Positions 1 to 7,830 of a stretch of 64,000 nucleotides of DNA are shown here, one piece after another. Below the pieces are notes generated by a model, which was given only the letters and a program-made list of their open reading frames with translations, did no database searches and was not told where the DNA came from. This DNA comes from Pseudoflavonifractor sp. An184 (GTDB lineage Bacteria > Bacillota > Clostridia > Oscillospirales > Oscillospiraceae). The stretch spans positions 1 through 64,000 of the forward strand of contig NZ_NFKI01000014.1 in NCBI RefSeq assembly GCF_002160305.1, written 5' to 3'. The position numbers were made by a program, and so were the translations under genes. Every line of letters begins with the position of its first letter. Position 1 is the first letter of the stretch.

Positions 1-122
1 CGCTGAACGCCTTGTCATACAAGGCATTCAGGGCATTCGATCCCACTCGAGGCGGGCTGCCGCCCCCTCGAGCTCCCCCGCCCTAACTTGAGCGGATTCA
101 CCTATACAGAGGTTTTTTGACA
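1..122 (-). repeat. Stem-loop array element, family A, copy 1 (cut by window edge)
   Basis: Read on the minus strand, this matches 13309-13431 closely, starting with TGTCAAAAAACCTCTGT and continuing through a CTCGAGG/CCTCGAG stem and a second stem (CTGAA...TTCAG, plus 3-31). The rest lies beyond the left edge. It begins right after the gpsA terminator hairpin. No coding capacity is seen. I do not recognise this repeat as a named family. Confidence 0.8.
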
Positions 123-127
123 AGATG

Positions 128-161
128 AAAAACTGGACCCGATTTCGGGTCCAGTTTTTTT
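128..161 (-). terminator. Terminator downstream of gpsA
   Basis: An ACTGGACCC stem pairs with GGGTCCAGT, with A-rich and T-rich flanks, so it can work in both directions. It lies 40 bases past the gpsA stop and directly abuts the repeat element at 1-122. By analogy with 13.3 and 21.7 kb, a second copy may lie left of the window. Confidence 0.8.
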
Positions 162-200
162 ATCGCTTTTTCGGAGGCGGTGGGGATGGGGGCCAGGCAC

Positions 201-1202
201 TCAGGACCAGGACTCCTCCAGCTCCGAGCGCTTGGCCCGGCCCATCAGGTCGATGACCACCAGCTTGGGGTCCCGGCCCTCATAGAGCACCTCATAGGCG
301 GCCTGGGCAATGGGCATCTCCACGCCGGCCTTCTGGGCCAGGGTCCGGGCGTTGGCGGCGGCGTAGTAGCCCTCCACCACCGCGCCGATCTCGTCCAGCG
401 CCTGCTGGACCGGCTTGCCCTGGCCGATGAGAATGCCGCACCGGCGGTTCCGGGAGTGCATGGAGCAGCAGGTGACGATCAGGTCGCCCACCCCGGCCAG
501 GCCGGTGAAGGTCTCCTTCTTCCCGCCCAGGGCCACCCCCAGCCGGGCCATCTCCGCCAGTCCCCGGGTCATGAGGAGGGCCTTGGTGTTGTCCCCGCAG
601 CCCATACCGTCGGTGCACCCGGCGCACAGGGCGATGACATTTTTCAGGGCGGCGCAGATCTCCGTCCCAATGGGATCGTTGCTGGTGTACACCCGAAAGC
701 GGGGGTTCATAAACAGATCCTGGACCAGCTCCGCGTGCTCCAGCCGCTCCGCCGCCGCCACCACGCCGGTGGGGATATGGCGGCCCACCTCCTCCGCGTG
801 GGAGGGGCCGGACAGCACCACCACCGGGCAGCTTCCGCCCAACTCCTGATCAATGACCTGGGACAGGCGCAGGGAGCTTCCCCGCTCAATGCCCTTGGAG
901 GCGGAGACAATCGCCGTCCCCGGCTTCACGATCCCCCGCAGCTTGGCGGCGGTCTCCCGCACCGCGTAGGAGGGGGTGACCATCACCACCACGTCGCTCT
1001 CGCCGGCGGCGTTCAGATCGGCGGTGAGATGCAGGGACTCCGGCAGCCGCACTCCCTTGAGCATGGGGTTCTCCCGGGTCCGCTTCAACTCCTCCGCCTT
1101 CTCAGGCCGGTGAGACCACAGAGTCACATCGTGCCCGTTTTCCTCCAGCACCAGGGCCAGGGCCGTCCCCCAGCCGCCGCTGCCCACTACCGTAATTCTC
1201 AT
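201..1202 (-). CDS. gpsA: Glycerol-3-phosphate dehydrogenase [NAD(P)+]
   Basis: Cytoplasmic enzyme that reduces dihydroxyacetone phosphate to sn-glycerol-3-phosphate, the backbone for phospholipids. At 333 residues it is the usual length. The N-terminal Rossmann motif GSGGWGTALA (residues 7-16), the SASKGIE segment with Lys103 and the ALKN segment with Lys187 are all visible, as is the C-terminal GLAGVGDL helix. A GGGAGGAAG ribosome site precedes the ATG. It follows plsY and der on the same strand, a conserved Firmicute order; the PlsY product consumes its glycerol-3-phosphate. A heptamer-repeat element fills the 141-base gap to plsY. Identification is very secure. Confidence 0.97.
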   Translation of the reverse strand: MRITVVGSGGWGTALALVLEENGHDVTLWSHRPEKAEELKRTRENPMLKGVRLPESLHLTADLNAAGESDVVVMVTPSYAVRETAAKLRGIVKPGTAIVSASKGIERGSSLRLSQVIDQELGGSCPVVVLSGPSHAEEVGRHIPTGVVAAAERLEHAELVQDLFMNPRFRVYTSNDPIGTEICAALKNVIALCAGCTDGMGCGDNTKALLMTRGLAEMARLGVALGGKKETFTGLAGVGDLIVTCCSMHSRNRRCGILIGQGKPVQQALDEIGAVVEGYYAAANARTLAQKAGVEMPIAQAAYEVLYEGRDPKLVVIDLMGRAKRSELEESWS

Positions 1203-1230
1203 AGATTCTTCCTCCCTCTCTGTTATCTTA

Positions 1231-1352
1231 GAGAGTGGAGAGTGAAGAGCGGAGAGTGGAGATGCGGTGTCCGGCAGAGCCGGACGGTTTCAAATCATTC
1301 GCCTCCGGCGAACTTAATATCTTCACTCTTCACTTTCCACTCCTTACTCTTT
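1231..1352. repeat. Heptamer inverted-repeat element H1
   Basis: The left arm (1231-1263) is built of 7-base units of the type GAGAGTG. The right arm (1319-1352) holds the complementary units. The centre contains small palindromes (CCGGCAGAGCCGG and CGCCTCCGGCG). The right arm overlaps the plsY stop codon at 1344-1346. The unit sequence differs from elements H2-H4, but the layout of opposed 7-base arms around a unique centre is the same. Confidence 0.7.
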
Positions 1353-2024
1353 CTTGTGGTGCAGCGAAAACTTGTTTTCTGTTCCCGAGAGCAGCCGCTG
1401 GATGTTGCCCCGGTGCATGTACAGGATCAGACAGCCCAAACAGGCGCCGAACACAGTCAAAAAGACGTCGTGGTAGACAAACCAGGTGGCGAAGGGGAAG
1501 CTGGCCCCGGCCCAGCAGGAGCCCAGGGACACATACCGGGTCAGAACCGCCAGAAGGAGGAAGCCGCCCCACACCACCAGGGCGATGCGCCAGTCGATCA
1601 TAATGGCGATGGCGCCGCCGGAGAGGATGCCCTTGCCCCCCTTGAAGTGGAACATACAGGGGAACATGTGGCCCAGCAGACAGAACAGGCCCGCCCAATA
1701 CTCCGCCAAGGCAAAGCCGATGGTCTCGCTGCCCACCACAATGATTGGGGCGGCAATCAGCTTGCTGAAGGAGATAGCGGCCACAGCTTTGAGCACGTCG
1801 CACAAAATCACCACAAAGGTGAGGGGACCGCCAAATGTGCGGTAGAAGTTGGTGAGCCCCGCGTTGCCGCTGCCGTGGGTACGCACATCATCGTGGAGAA
1901 TGTACTTGGAGACGATCACCGCTCCGTTGAAGCAGCCGCAGAAATAAGCCACTACCGCCACAAAAAGCGCCCAGCCCCACAGCTGTACCTCCCAGTCGTA
2001 AATTGCAGTCAGGTCTAACATCAC
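1344..2024 (-). CDS. plsY: Acyl-phosphate:glycerol-3-phosphate acyltransferase PlsY
   Basis: Integral membrane enzyme that acylates glycerol-3-phosphate from acyl-phosphate to give lysophosphatidate. The protein is about 226 residues with several hydrophobic helices. The family motifs THGSGNAGLTN (about residues 50-60) and HFKGGKG (about 128-134) are visible. It overlaps the der stop: GTG at 2024 gives a GTGA overlap, and the next codon is an ATG at 2021, so the start is ambiguous by one codon. Translational coupling to der is likely. The stop codon is embedded in heptamer element H1. gpsA, next in line, supplies its substrate. Confidence 0.95.
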   Translation of the reverse strand: MMLDLTAIYDWEVQLWGWALFVAVVAYFCGCFNGAVIVSKYILHDDVRTHGSGNAGLTNFYRTFGGPLTFVVILCDVLKAVAAISFSKLIAAPIIVVGSETIGFALAEYWAGLFCLLGHMFPCMFHFKGGKGILSGGAIAIMIDWRIALVVWGGFLLLAVLTRYVSLGSCWAGASFPFATWFVYHDVFLTVFGACLGCLILYMHRGNIQRLLSGTENKFSLHHKKE

Positions 2025-3343
2025 TCCTTCTCTCCCTTCTGCCGGATGGTCAGCCGCACCGGGGTGCCCTCCAGGCCAAAGGTGGCGCGGATCTGGTTCT
2101 CCAGATACCGCTGGTAGGAGAAGTGGAACAGCCTTGCGTCGTTGCAGAAGCAGACGAAGTGGGGGGGCTTGATGCCCACCTGGGTCATATAGTAGATCTT
2201 CAAACGGCGGCCCTTGTCCGTGGGGGGCTGCACCCGGGCGGTGGCGTCGGCCAGCACCGAGTTGAGCATGCCGGTGGTAATGCGCATGGCCGCCTGGTTG
2301 TTCACATAGACGATCAGGTCAAAGAGCCGGTCCACCCGCTGCCCCGTCAGGGCGGAGATGAACACGATGGGGGCGTAGGTCATGTAGCTTAAATCCCGCA
2401 TGACCTCCTGTCGCATCTTGTCCATGGTCTTGCCGTCCTTCTCGATGGCGTCCCACTTGTTCACCACGATGATACAGGCCTTGCCCGCCTCGTGGGCCAG
2501 GCCGGCCACCTTGGTGTCCTGCTCGGTGACCCCCTCCTGGGCGTCGATGAGGATGAGGCACACGTCGCTGCGCTCGATGGCCATGGTGGAGCGCAGGACG
2601 GAGAACTTCTCAATCCGGTCGTCCACCTTGGACTTTTTCCGCATGCCGGCGGTGTCGATGAAGCAGAACTTGCCCTTCTCATTTTCAAAGTAGCTGTCGA
2701 TGGCGTCCCGGGTGGTGCCCGCCATGTCGGAGACGATGACCCGCTCCTCCCCCAGGATGCGGTTGACCAGGGAGGACTTGCCCACGTTGGGCTTGCCGAT
2801 GATGGCCACCTTGATGACGTCGTCCTCCTCTTCCTCCTCGTCCTCCGGGGGGAAGTACTGGAAGCAGGCGTCCAGCAGGTCGCCGGTGCCGTGGCCGTGG
2901 ACGGCGGAGACGGGGATGGGGTCCCCCAGCCCCAGGTTGTAGAACTCATAGATGTCCGGATTCTCCCGGCCCACCTGGTCGGCCTTGTTCACCGCCAGCA
3001 CCACAGGCTTGCCCGAGCGCAGGAGCATGTTGGCCACCTCCTGGTCGGAGGCGGTCATCCCCGTCTTTACATCGCACACAAAGACGATGACCGTGGCGTT
3101 GGCGATGGCGATCTCCGCCTGCTCCCGCATAAAAGATAAAATCTGGTCGTCGGTGCCCGGCTCGATGCCGCCGGTGTCCACCAGGTCGAAGACCCGGTTG
3201 CGCCACTCGCAGGGGGCGTAGATCCGGTCCCGGGTGACGCCGGGGGTGTCCTCCACGATGGACAGCCGCTGGCCGCACAATTTATTGAACAGCATGGACT
3301 TGCCCACGTTGGGCCGGCCCACGATGGCGACTAAAGGCTTCAT
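2021..3343 (-). CDS. der: Ribosome-assembly GTPase Der (EngA)
   Basis: Essential GTPase acting in late 50S subunit maturation. At 440 residues it shows the hallmark tandem G domains. The first has GRPNVGKS at 9-16, DTGG and NKAD. The second has GKPNVGKS near 183-190, DTAGMR and NKWD. A C-terminal KH-like domain follows. An acidic linker (EDEEEEEDD) joins the two G domains. The start is the ATG at 3343. It is followed by overlapping plsY and preceded by the DUF512 gene, a common clostridial neighbourhood. Confidence 0.98.
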   Translation of the reverse strand: MKPLVAIVGRPNVGKSMLFNKLCGQRLSIVEDTPGVTRDRIYAPCEWRNRVFDLVDTGGIEPGTDDQILSFMREQAEIAIANATVIVFVCDVKTGMTASDQEVANMLLRSGKPVVLAVNKADQVGRENPDIYEFYNLGLGDPIPVSAVHGHGTGDLLDACFQYFPPEDEEEEEDDVIKVAIIGKPNVGKSSLVNRILGEERVIVSDMAGTTRDAIDSYFENEKGKFCFIDTAGMRKKSKVDDRIEKFSVLRSTMAIERSDVCLILIDAQEGVTEQDTKVAGLAHEAGKACIIVVNKWDAIEKDGKTMDKMRQEVMRDLSYMTYAPIVFISALTGQRVDRLFDLIVYVNNQAAMRITTGMLNSVLADATARVQPPTDKGRRLKIYYMTQVGIKPPHFVCFCNDARLFHFSYQRYLENQIRATFGLEGTPVRLTIRQKGEKE

Positions 3344-3362
3344 AAAATCACTTCCCTTTTTC

Positions 3363-3455
3363 GTTTGAGATAGGAGATAGGAGATAGAAGATAGAAGATA
3401 GGAGATATTTCCCCGTAACTCAAACTCCTATCTCCTATCTCATCACTCCTATCTA
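3363..3455. repeat. Heptamer inverted-repeat element H2
   Basis: The left arm (about 3366-3408) contains repeated GATAGGA and GATAGAA units. The right arm (3424-3455) has the complementary TCCTATC units, so the transcript could fold into a long hairpin. The stop codon of the DUF512 gene (TAG, 3449-3451) lies inside the right arm. The same terminal sequence, GATAGGAGTGATGAGATAGG, recurs in H3 and H4. Confidence 0.8.
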
Positions 3456-4822
3456 TATTGAAAGTATTCCGTCTCCTCCCGCAGCTGCACCTGCTCCATG
3501 GGAGGGACCTCCAGGCCGCACATGGCGTCCAACAGCTCGTACCCATCCTGGGCCACGGGAGTGACCGGCACACCCAACTCCCGCTCCACGTCGTCCAGGG
3601 ACACGTCGTCCAGAAAGACCCGCTCCCCGTGGCGGAGCATGTTCTGGGGGATGAGCAGCCGCTCCCCCAGGGGCTTTCCCCGCAGCTGGGCGATCAGGTC
3701 GCCGCCGGTGACCAGGCCGGCCACCGTGATGGTCTCCCCGAAGAAGTCGTTGCGGATGGGGTACACCGTACCCTCTATTTTACCACATTTTTCCCGGGCC
3801 AGGCCTATCAATTCTGTTAAGAATGGGGCGGCGGACACGCCGGTGGCGATGGAGAAGGGGGTGGTCCCCTCCATCTCCTCGGGCTCCATCAGATTGAGAC
3901 CCCGGCAGAACTCCTGCCGCAGCAGCCGGAGCATGCCCACCCCGTTGTCCAGCTGGGTGAACTCCTCGTAGTAGTCCTCCTGGGGCAGGGGGCGCCCGGC
4001 CAGCAGGTAGAACTCATCGGAGCACCACACCAGGGAGGTGCCGTGCTGCGCCTTATGGGCGGCGGCAAAGGCCTCCACCTGGTCTATGAGGGCGGCGGCC
4101 TCCTGCTGTGTATAGGGGCGCAGGGGGTAGAGGCCCTCCCGGTATTTTGTGACCCCCACCGGCACCACGGAGATGCTGTTCACCGCCGGGGCCATGTCCG
4201 CCAGATCAAGCAGGGTGCGGTCCAGGGCGGGGCCGTCGTTGATCCCGGGACAGGAGACGATCTGGCAGTTCATGGTGATGCTGGCCTGGGCGAAGCGGCG
4301 CATGATGGCGATGCCCTCCCCGGCCCGGCGGTTTTTCAGCATTTCACAGCGCAGCTCCGGGTCGGTGGTGTGGACGGACACGTTGATGGGGGAGATGCGC
4401 AGGGCGATGATCCGCTCCACCTCCCGCTGGGACAGATTTGTTAAGGTCAGGTAGTTGCCCATGAGGAAGGAGAGCCGGGCGTCGTCGTCCTTGAAGTACA
4501 GGCTCTTCCGCATCCCGGGGGGCATCTGGTCCACAAAGCAGAAGATGCAGTTGTTGGCGCAGGAGCGGGCCCGGTCCATGAGGTAGGTCTCGAACTCCAG
4601 GCCCAGGTCCTCCCCCTCCTCCTTGCGGACCCGCACCGTGCGGCGGTTCCCATTGGGCTCCTGGAGGACCAGAGCGAGCTTGGGGTCGTAGGTGTAGAAC
4701 TTGTAGTCCAGCACGTCCGCCACCGGATGGCCGTTGACCTCCAGCAGGGTCTCACCGGGGCGCAGGCCCGCACGATGGGCCGGGCTTCTGGGGTCCACCG
4801 ACCGAATGACTGTCATGCTCAC
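3449..4822 (-). CDS. PDZ and radical-SAM domain protein, DUF512 family
   Basis: 457-residue protein. An N-terminal PDZ-like fold (SPAHRAGLRPGETLLEVNG, about residues 13-31) is followed by a radical-SAM type cysteine set C88-x3-C92-x2-C95 in CANNCIFCFVDQ, then the DUF512 C-terminal region. Members are widespread in Clostridia next to der, but I know no established reaction; involvement in Fe-S dependent chemistry is inferred from the cysteines. The start is taken as GTG at 4822, eight bases after AGGAGG; an in-frame ATG lies two codons on. The stop codon lies in heptamer element H2. Confidence 0.9.
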   Translation of the reverse strand: MSMTVIRSVDPRSPAHRAGLRPGETLLEVNGHPVADVLDYKFYTYDPKLALVLQEPNGNRRTVRVRKEEGEDLGLEFETYLMDRARSCANNCIFCFVDQMPPGMRKSLYFKDDDARLSFLMGNYLTLTNLSQREVERIIALRISPINVSVHTTDPELRCEMLKNRRAGEGIAIMRRFAQASITMNCQIVSCPGINDGPALDRTLLDLADMAPAVNSISVVPVGVTKYREGLYPLRPYTQQEAAALIDQVEAFAAAHKAQHGTSLVWCSDEFYLLAGRPLPQEDYYEEFTQLDNGVGMLRLLRQEFCRGLNLMEPEEMEGTTPFSIATGVSAAPFLTELIGLAREKCGKIEGTVYPIRNDFFGETITVAGLVTGGDLIAQLRGKPLGERLLIPQNMLRHGERVFLDDVSLDDVERELGVPVTPVAQDGYELLDAMCGLEVPPMEQVQLREETEYFQYR

Positions 4823-5068
4823 TGTACGCGCCTCCTCTCCAGACTGCCGGGTGCTGTTTTGAGCATATCCGATTTATTCTACAATAGAAGGGAGGGAATT
4901 TCAAGATAAATCGAGGGATTTTCCCCACTGACCCAAAGGAGCGGCGCAGTCCCCGGCGCTTCTGCCGGGAGCGGGCTGAGGATAGGATGGGCGGAACCGG
5001 CATAAGATAGGGCTGATCCGGTTTGGAAATCATTTGACAGATTTGTGCCGGATTCCAGGATTTTATAC

Positions 5069-5097
5069 TTGACAGAACCCGTTTGCTATGATAACAT
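5069..5097 (+). promoter_or_regulatory. Promoter of the serine tRNA pair
   Basis: TTGACA (5069-5074), a 17-base spacer and TAACAT (5092-5097) lie just upstream of the first tRNA. The rest of the 4823-5124 gap shows no gene. Confidence 0.75.
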
Positions 5098-5124
5098 ATT
5101 ACTCGCCTCTGATTGAAAAGACGA

Positions 5125-5212
5125 GGAGAGATGTCCGAGTGGTTTAAGGAGCCGGTCTTGAAAACCGGTGACTCGTCAAGAGCCGTGGGTTCGAATCCCA
5201 CTCTCTCCGCCA
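5125..5212 (+). tRNA. tRNA-Ser (anticodon TGA)
   Basis: Class II tRNA of 88 bases. The acceptor arm GGAGAGA (5125-5131) pairs with TCTCTCC (5202-5208). The anticodon TGA is at 5159-5161 in a 7-base loop. It has a long variable arm, a TTCGAAT T-loop and an encoded CCA end. It shares a promoter with the next tRNA. Confidence 0.97.
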
Positions 5213-5258
5213 CTTTTTTCCGGGCAAAAGTAAAGATGTGTTGACGACTTGCAGCCAT

Positions 5259-5350
5259 GCAGAAGTACCCAAGTGGCTATAAGGGGCTCCCCTGCTAAGG
5301 GAGTAGTCGGGTTAAACCGAGCGAGGGTTCGAATCCCTCCTTCTGCGCCA
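5259..5350 (+). tRNA. tRNA-Ser (anticodon GCT)
   Basis: Class II tRNA of 92 bases. The acceptor GCAGAAG (5259-5265) pairs with CTTCTGC (5340-5346). The anticodon GCT is at 5294-5296 between CTCCC and GGGAG. It has a long variable arm and an encoded CCA. It lies 46 bases after the first serine tRNA and ends at a strong terminator. Confidence 0.97.
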
Positions 5351-5387
5351 AAACAAAAGGGCATCCGAAAGGATGCCCTTTTGTTTT
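5350..5387 (+). terminator. Terminator of the tRNA pair
   Basis: A near-perfect stem (CAAAAGGGCATCC, GAAA loop, GGATGCCCTTTTG) followed by TTTT begins at the last base of the tRNA. Confidence 0.9.
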
Positions 5388-5528
5388 GGGTTTCGCCGCC
5401 CGAAGGGCGGCTCCACCCTTTGGTATTTGAATGCTCGGGATGGCAAAGCCATCCCTGCGCCAAGGTTTTCGCCTGCGGCGAAAACGCTGGTACGGCGCAC
5501 CCGCGCCAACCGCCAGAAGGCCGGTTGG
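5388..5528 (+). repeat. Stem-loop array element, family B, copy 1
   Basis: Four consecutive hairpins: 5395-5411, 5437-5455, 5466-5484 and 5506-5528. They are joined by linkers ATGCTC, CTGCGCCAAGG and CGGCGCACC-CGCGCC. The linkers recur at 52816-52963, while every stem has a different sequence that still pairs. It lies between the tRNA terminator and convergent cobA-hemD. No coding capacity. Confidence 0.75.
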
Positions 5529-5588
5529 GTGGTTCTTCTGAAGCGGTCCTGTCAATCCCAAATATCGATTTCAACCGGCCCCTCTGAA

Positions 5589-5623
5589 CCCGCAGTCTTT
5601 GTATTCCAAGGACTGCGGGTTTT
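5589..5623 (+). terminator. Hairpin with T-run
   Basis: CCCGCAGTC pairs with GACTGCGGG, followed by TTTT on the plus strand. A second stem (CCGCCC/GGGCGG, about 5640-5661) follows before the cobA-hemD stop. The remainder of 5529-5705 shows no gene. Confidence 0.5.
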
Positions 5624-5705
5624 GCGTATCAATGTAATCCGCCCCCACTTTGGAGGGCGGATATTTTATCGTCTTTTTGACGCTGTGCGGAAGCTGGGAG
5701 CGTCC

Positions 5706-7196
5706 TTATATCCTCCCGGACTGCGCGGCGTGGTCCGCCAGAGTCTGAACCACGCTCTCCGCGGAGATGTCGGGGGCGGTGAGGAAGGGAGCGCTGCTCC
5801 GGGCGGCCAGGGCCTTGGCGGTCACCGGGCCGATGCACACGCAGGTGAGGGAGGGGGGAGGGGTGACGCCGGTATCCAGCAGGAAATCCACGCCGCTGGC
5901 GCTGGAGAAAAGGAGATAGTCCGCCTCCCCCAGCCGGGCCTGGAGGACGGCCGGGTCCGTGTTGTCGGGCCGGAGGGCATAGAGGGGGACGTCCTCCACC
6001 GGGAAGCGCTCCGCCAGGCGGCGGTACAGCTCCCGGGAGCCCAGCTGGGAGCGGAACAGCCGCACTGGCTCGCCGGGGGAGAGCCGCTCCAGCAGGGCGC
6101 CGGCCAGCCCCTGGGTGGTGTGGACCTCCGGGCACAGGTCGGCGGAGATCCCGTGGCGGCGCAGGGCGGCTCCGGTGGCGGGGCCGATGACGGCAAAGCG
6201 GCAGGGGGCCAGGGCGCGCAGATCCACCCCCGCCCGGTCCAGGGCCCGGAAGAAACACTCCACCCCGTTCTGGCTGGTGAGTACCACCCAGTTGGGCTCC
6301 TGGGCGAGGAGGCTCCAGTGGAAGCTGATCTCCTGCTCCACCACCTGAGTGGTCATCAGAGAGAAGGGGCGGGCCCCCAGATCAGTCAGGGGGCGGCGCA
6401 GGCGGGCCTGGATGGCCGGCGTGCCGGTGAGGGCCACCCGCACCCCCTCCAGGGGGCGGGCCAGGGTGGGGGACAGGTCCAGGGCGGCGGTCTCCCCCAC
6501 CACGATGACGGCGGGGGGGAGGACCCCCGCCCGCTCCGCCGCCTCGGGCAGCTGTTCCAGCGGGGCACGGACGGCGGCCGGGTGGGGGGCGCAGCCCCCC
6601 GAGACCACGGCGGCGGGGGTGTCCGGGGCCCGGCCCGCCGCCATCAGCCGCTGGACGATGGCGGGGAGCTGGGACAGGCCCATGAGGATGACCAGGGTGC
6701 CCTCTACTCCGGCCAGCCGGTCCAGCTGGTCAGAGACTCCATCTTTTGTGTGGGCGGTGATCACGTGGAAGCTGCGGCTCAGCCCCCGGTGGGTGACGGG
6801 AATGCCCGCCTGGCCGGGGATGGCGATGGCGGAGGAGATCCCGGGCACCACCTCAAAGGGGACGCCCGCCCCCTGGAGGGCCTGGATCTCCTCACCCCCC
6901 CGGCCGAATACGAAGGGGTCGCCCCCCTTCAGGCGGACCACCGTGTGCCCCGCCTGGGCCAGGGAGATGAGCGTTTGGGAGATGTCCTCCTGGGGGGCGG
7001 AGTGGCGGCCAAGCCGCTTGCCCATATAGAGCCTCTGGGCCTGGAGCGGAACGGCGTCCAGCAGCTCCGGGGCGATGAGGTCGTCGTAGACCACCGCGTC
7101 GCAGGTCTGGAGCAGCCGGTATCCCCGGAGGGTGATCCACCCGGCGGGGCCGCACCCGGCCCCCACCAGATAGACGCGGCCTGACGGTTGGGTCAT
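5706..7196 (-). CDS. cobA-hemD: Fused uroporphyrinogen-III C-methyltransferase / uroporphyrinogen-III synthase
   Basis: 496 residues in two enzymes. Residues about 1-245 form the SAM-dependent methyltransferase (VYLVGAGCGPAG near the start, KGGDPFVFGRGGEE, PGISSAIAIPG, GIPVTHRG). Residues about 250-496 form uroporphyrinogen-III synthase (VLTSQNGVECF, FSSASGV). Together they make uroporphyrinogen III and methylate it to precorrin-2. The ATG overlaps the stop of the precorrin-2 dehydrogenase gene (ATGA), so the two are translationally coupled. Such fusions are known in Clostridia. Siroheme is the likely product, given the reductase gene at 10.7 kb; cobalamin synthesis is also possible. Confidence 0.96.
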   Translation of the reverse strand: MTQPSGRVYLVGAGCGPAGWITLRGYRLLQTCDAVVYDDLIAPELLDAVPLQAQRLYMGKRLGRHSAPQEDISQTLISLAQAGHTVVRLKGGDPFVFGRGGEEIQALQGAGVPFEVVPGISSAIAIPGQAGIPVTHRGLSRSFHVITAHTKDGVSDQLDRLAGVEGTLVILMGLSQLPAIVQRLMAAGRAPDTPAAVVSGGCAPHPAAVRAPLEQLPEAAERAGVLPPAVIVVGETAALDLSPTLARPLEGVRVALTGTPAIQARLRRPLTDLGARPFSLMTTQVVEQEISFHWSLLAQEPNWVVLTSQNGVECFFRALDRAGVDLRALAPCRFAVIGPATGAALRRHGISADLCPEVHTTQGLAGALLERLSPGEPVRLFRSQLGSRELYRRLAERFPVEDVPLYALRPDNTDPAVLQARLGEADYLLFSSASGVDFLLDTGVTPPPSLTCVCIGPVTAKALAARSSAPFLTAPDISAESVVQTLADHAAQSGRI

Positions 7197-7816
7197 GGCA
7201 ATACCTCCTCACAAAACTGGCGTAAAAGGGATTCGGTCTCCTTGGAAGTGAGCGGCCGCCCCTTCTCCAGGGCGGCGGAGAGCAGGCGGGAGAACCAGCG
7301 CCTCCGCCGGGACGGGGGCAGGGCATCCTTTCCCGCCTCCCGCTGCTCCTCCAGCCAGTCCAGGATGGGCTCCAGAGATTCGGGGAGCTGTTCCTCCAGG
7401 GTGCGGCGGACGTGGGCGGCGGCGGCGGGGCTGGCCCCGCCGGTGGAGATCCCCACCGACAGCCGCCCCCGGCGGACCACGGCGGGAAAGAGAAAGGTGC
7501 TCTCCTCCCGGCTGTCCGCCACGTTCACCGGAATGGAGCGCTCCCGGCACAGCTGGGCCACGGTGCGGTTCAGGACCCGGTCGTCCGTGGCGGCCACCGC
7601 CAGGGAGACCCCCTCCAGCAGCTCCGGGACGAAGGGCTGCCGCAGCAGCTCCGCCCCGGACAGCTGCTCCAGCTCGGGGACAACGCGGGGGGCGCACACC
7701 AGCACCCGGGGGCCGTAGTCCAGCAGCACCCGGGCCTTCCGGGCCGCCACCGGGCCGCCGCCCACCACCAGGACCGTTTTGTCGTTCAGGTCAACAAACA
7801 GGGGAAAGCAGACCAT
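7193..7816 (-). CDS. Precorrin-2 dehydrogenase / sirohydrochlorin ferrochelatase-type protein
   Basis: 207 residues, similar to the N-terminal half of CysG and to yeast Met8. An NAD-binding VVGGGPVAARK segment lies at about residues 17-27, followed by VAATDD and the RRGRLSVGISTGGASPAAA segment. It oxidises precorrin-2 to sirohydrochlorin; the family can also insert iron. The start is the ATG at 7816, 14 bases after the ABC ATPase gene. The open frame continues upstream through the ATPase gene without function. It is coupled to cobA-hemD by a 4-base overlap. Confidence 0.93.
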   Translation of the reverse strand: MVCFPLFVDLNDKTVLVVGGGPVAARKARVLLDYGPRVLVCAPRVVPELEQLSGAELLRQPFVPELLEGVSLAVAATDDRVLNRTVAQLCRERSIPVNVADSREESTFLFPAVVRRGRLSVGISTGGASPAAAAHVRRTLEEQLPESLEPILDWLEEQREAGKDALPPSRRRRWFSRLLSAALEKGRPLTSKETESLLRQFCEEVLP

Positions 7817-7830
7817 ACCCCGGGCTCCTC

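Noticed and set aside
180-2018. 612-residue open frame on the plus strand
   Set aside because: It is the antisense of gpsA and plsY; GC-rich codon bias opens long opposite-strand frames. Composition (His/Gly/Gln-rich) and lack of a ribosome site are typical of such shadows.
5373-7184. 603-residue open frame on the plus strand across the tRNA terminator and cobA-hemD
   Set aside because: It begins inside a terminator and repeat element and then runs antisense to a well-supported enzyme gene.
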